DNA of 64,000 bases from Marinobacter qingdaonensis. GTDB taxonomy: Bacteria > Pseudomonadota > Gammaproteobacteria > Pseudomonadales > Oleiphilaceae. Made by a program: the position numbers and the translations under genes. A model generated the notes under the pieces. The model was not told the DNA's origin and searched no databases. It saw nothing but the letters and a program-made list of their open reading frames with translations. Below, one piece after another: positions 62,882-64,000 of the stretch (within the stretch, counting starts at the first letter, position 1; each line of letters opens with the position of its first letter). The stretch is taken from positions 2,046,001-2,110,000 of the forward strand of contig NZ_JAYDCJ010000003.1 in the NCBI RefSeq assembly GCF_034555935.1, given 5' to 3'.

Positions 62882-63940
62882 ATGTCTGTTATGCCCAATT
62901 CCCACGAAGCGCTGCTTCGCAATCGTGCCCGGCTGTCCGGCCGGGTCGCCCTGCTGGGCGTCAGCAGTCCGGCCTTGTTGGCGGAACTGCCGTCCGGTGG
63001 CCTGGTGATGACCGAACATGCAGGCTGCGCCAGCCAGCTCGAAGGGCAGGTAAACGGGGAGGCGGCCTGGCAGGTGGCTTTCGGATACGACCATCCGGCC
63101 CTGACCGCCGGTGGTTTCGACACCTTGGTGGTGTTCCTGCCCAAGGCCCGGGCCGAGCTGGACCTGCGGTTGAGTCTCGCCCGCTGGCTGGCGGCGCCGG
63201 GCGCCAGCCTGATTCTGCTGGGCGAAAAGAAAGAAGGCATCGCCGGCGCCGTCAAACAGCTGAAAGCCGTGGCGCCCCAGGCTGGCAAGATCGACAGTGC
63301 CCGGCACTGCCAGGTCTGGCTGGCGGACGGAATTGCGCCGCTGGCCGAGTTCCAGCTGGCCGACTGGATGCAGTGGCACGCTGTGACCCTGGCCGACACG
63401 TCGATTGAGGTCTCCGGGCTGCCCGGCATCTTCAGCCAGGGCGAGCTCGACGGCGGCACCGCCGTCCTGTTGCAAACCCTGGCGGACCTGCCGATGAAAG
63501 CCGATCGGATCCTGGATTTTGCCTGTGGCGCCGGCGTCATCGGCGCCTGGCACCAGGCCTGGCAGAAGGCTCAGGGCCGCGCCGTGAGTCCGGTGGATGG
63601 GGTTGATGTCCAGTCCCAGGCCGTGATCTGCGCCCGTGCGACCTACGACCGCAACGGCGCCGAGGGCACTATCATCGCCTCCGATGGCCTGGCCGAGGTC
63701 GATGGCCGCTGGCCGGCCATTGTCACCAACCCGCCGTTCCACACCGGGGTCAAAACCGACACCTCGATGACCGAGAATTTCCTGCGGGACGTGTCCCGGC
63801 ACCTCCAGTCCCGGGGCGAACTGCGCCTGGTGGCCAACAGTTTCCTGCCCTACGAATCCCTGATCCAACGCTTCATCGGGCCGGTCGAACGGTTGGTCGA
63901 GGACCGCCGCTTTACGGTGTACCGCGCCATTCGGCGCTGA
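62882..63940 (+). CDS. rsmC: 16S rRNA G1207 methyltransferase RsmC
   Basis: A 352-residue protein with the tandem-domain RsmC architecture: an N-terminal catalytically inactive methyltransferase-like domain (HEALLRNRARLSGRVALLG) and a C-terminal active domain with ILDFACGAGVIG and the guanine N2-methylase motif IVTNPPFHTG. It makes m2G1207 in 16S rRNA. The start could be ATG 62882 or 62891. It is the last complete gene of the window. Confidence 0.9.
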   Translation: MSVMPNSHEALLRNRARLSGRVALLGVSSPALLAELPSGGLVMTEHAGCASQLEGQVNGEAAWQVAFGYDHPALTAGGFDTLVVFLPKARAELDLRLSLARWLAAPGASLILLGEKKEGIAGAVKQLKAVAPQAGKIDSARHCQVWLADGIAPLAEFQLADWMQWHAVTLADTSIEVSGLPGIFSQGELDGGTAVLLQTLADLPMKADRILDFACGAGVIGAWHQAWQKAQGRAVSPVDGVDVQSQAVICARATYDRNGAEGTIIASDGLAEVDGRWPAIVTNPPFHTGVKTDTSMTENFLRDVSRHLQSRGELRLVANSFLPYESLIQRFIGPVERLVEDRRFTVYRAIRR

Positions 63941-63966
63941 TCCGGACGTTTCCCCGCGCCAGAACG

Positions 63967-63990
63967 AAAAAAGCCCCTGGGGTGAGGGGC
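63967..63990 (-). terminator. Intrinsic terminator for a minus-strand gene beyond the right edge
   Basis: Stem GCCCCT (63973-63978) with AGGGGC (63985-63990) and a 6-nt loop. On the minus strand the hairpin is followed by six T residues (63972 to 63967); on the plus strand only AAAA follows. It therefore terminates a gene converging on rsmC from outside the window. Confidence 0.8.
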
Positions 63991-64000
63991 AAAAGGTTCG

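Overview
The window is GC-rich chromosome from a gammaproteobacterium, most likely of the Marinobacter/Pseudomonas lineage. Three blocks support this. The first is sulA followed by two small conserved genes. The second is a flagellar/chemotaxis cluster in pseudomonad order: fleQ-fleSR, fliEFGHIJ, fliK, fliLMNOPQR-flhB, flhA-flhF-fleN-fliA, cheYZAB-motCD-parC-parP-cheW. The third is ccmA-I, then a moxR/bat aerotolerance operon facing gdhB. No CRISPR array, rRNA, tRNA, prophage or insertion-sequence transposase is visible.

Layout. 1-3032: the end of sulA, two small minus-strand genes, a DUF1329 envelope protein and a FliT-like protein. 3043-23192: sigma-70-promoted fleQ, sigma-54-promoted fleSR, fliE-J, an HsbA/HsbR/HptB-like output module, fliK, and fliL-R with flhB. 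23193-26311: two palindromic repeat elements, then minus-strand upp-uraA-methyltransferase genes that interrupt the flagellar series. 26431-40855: flhA to cheW plus a DUF2802 gene. 40869-42559: a minus-strand fliK-like/fhlB pair preceded by a 20-bp tandem repeat. 42702-50037: the complete cytochrome c maturation operon. 50074-57029: the minus-strand moxR-DUF58-DUF4381-batA-batBC-batD operon. 57158-63940: NAD-glutamate dehydrogenase, beta-carbonic anhydrase and rsmC. A terminator at the right edge serves a gene beyond the window.

How the genes work together. FleQ is the enhancer-binding master regulator. Six well-matched sigma-54 elements were found, upstream of fleS, fliE, fliK, fliL, flhA and cheW, which fits a FleQ/FleR-driven hierarchy. 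FliA (sigma-28) is encoded here, and one near-perfect sigma-28 promoter sits before parC, the polar organiser of chemoreceptor arrays. FlhF and FleN set flagellar place and number. CheA carries three copies of a short acidic motif that may dock ParP or CheY. The Hsb module probably ties flagellar sigma-factor control to the motile/sessile switch.

The most unexplained features are three. Two palindromic elements (23230-23331 and 23421-23534) share a conserved core in opposite orientation but have unrelated, internally matched arms. A perfect 21-bp inverted repeat spans the stop codon of the hsbR-like gene (15751-15798). A 20-bp tandem repeat carries a Shine-Dalgarno-like motif and an ATG in each unit, just ahead of the second fliK-like gene. 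None of these could be tested by database search here.
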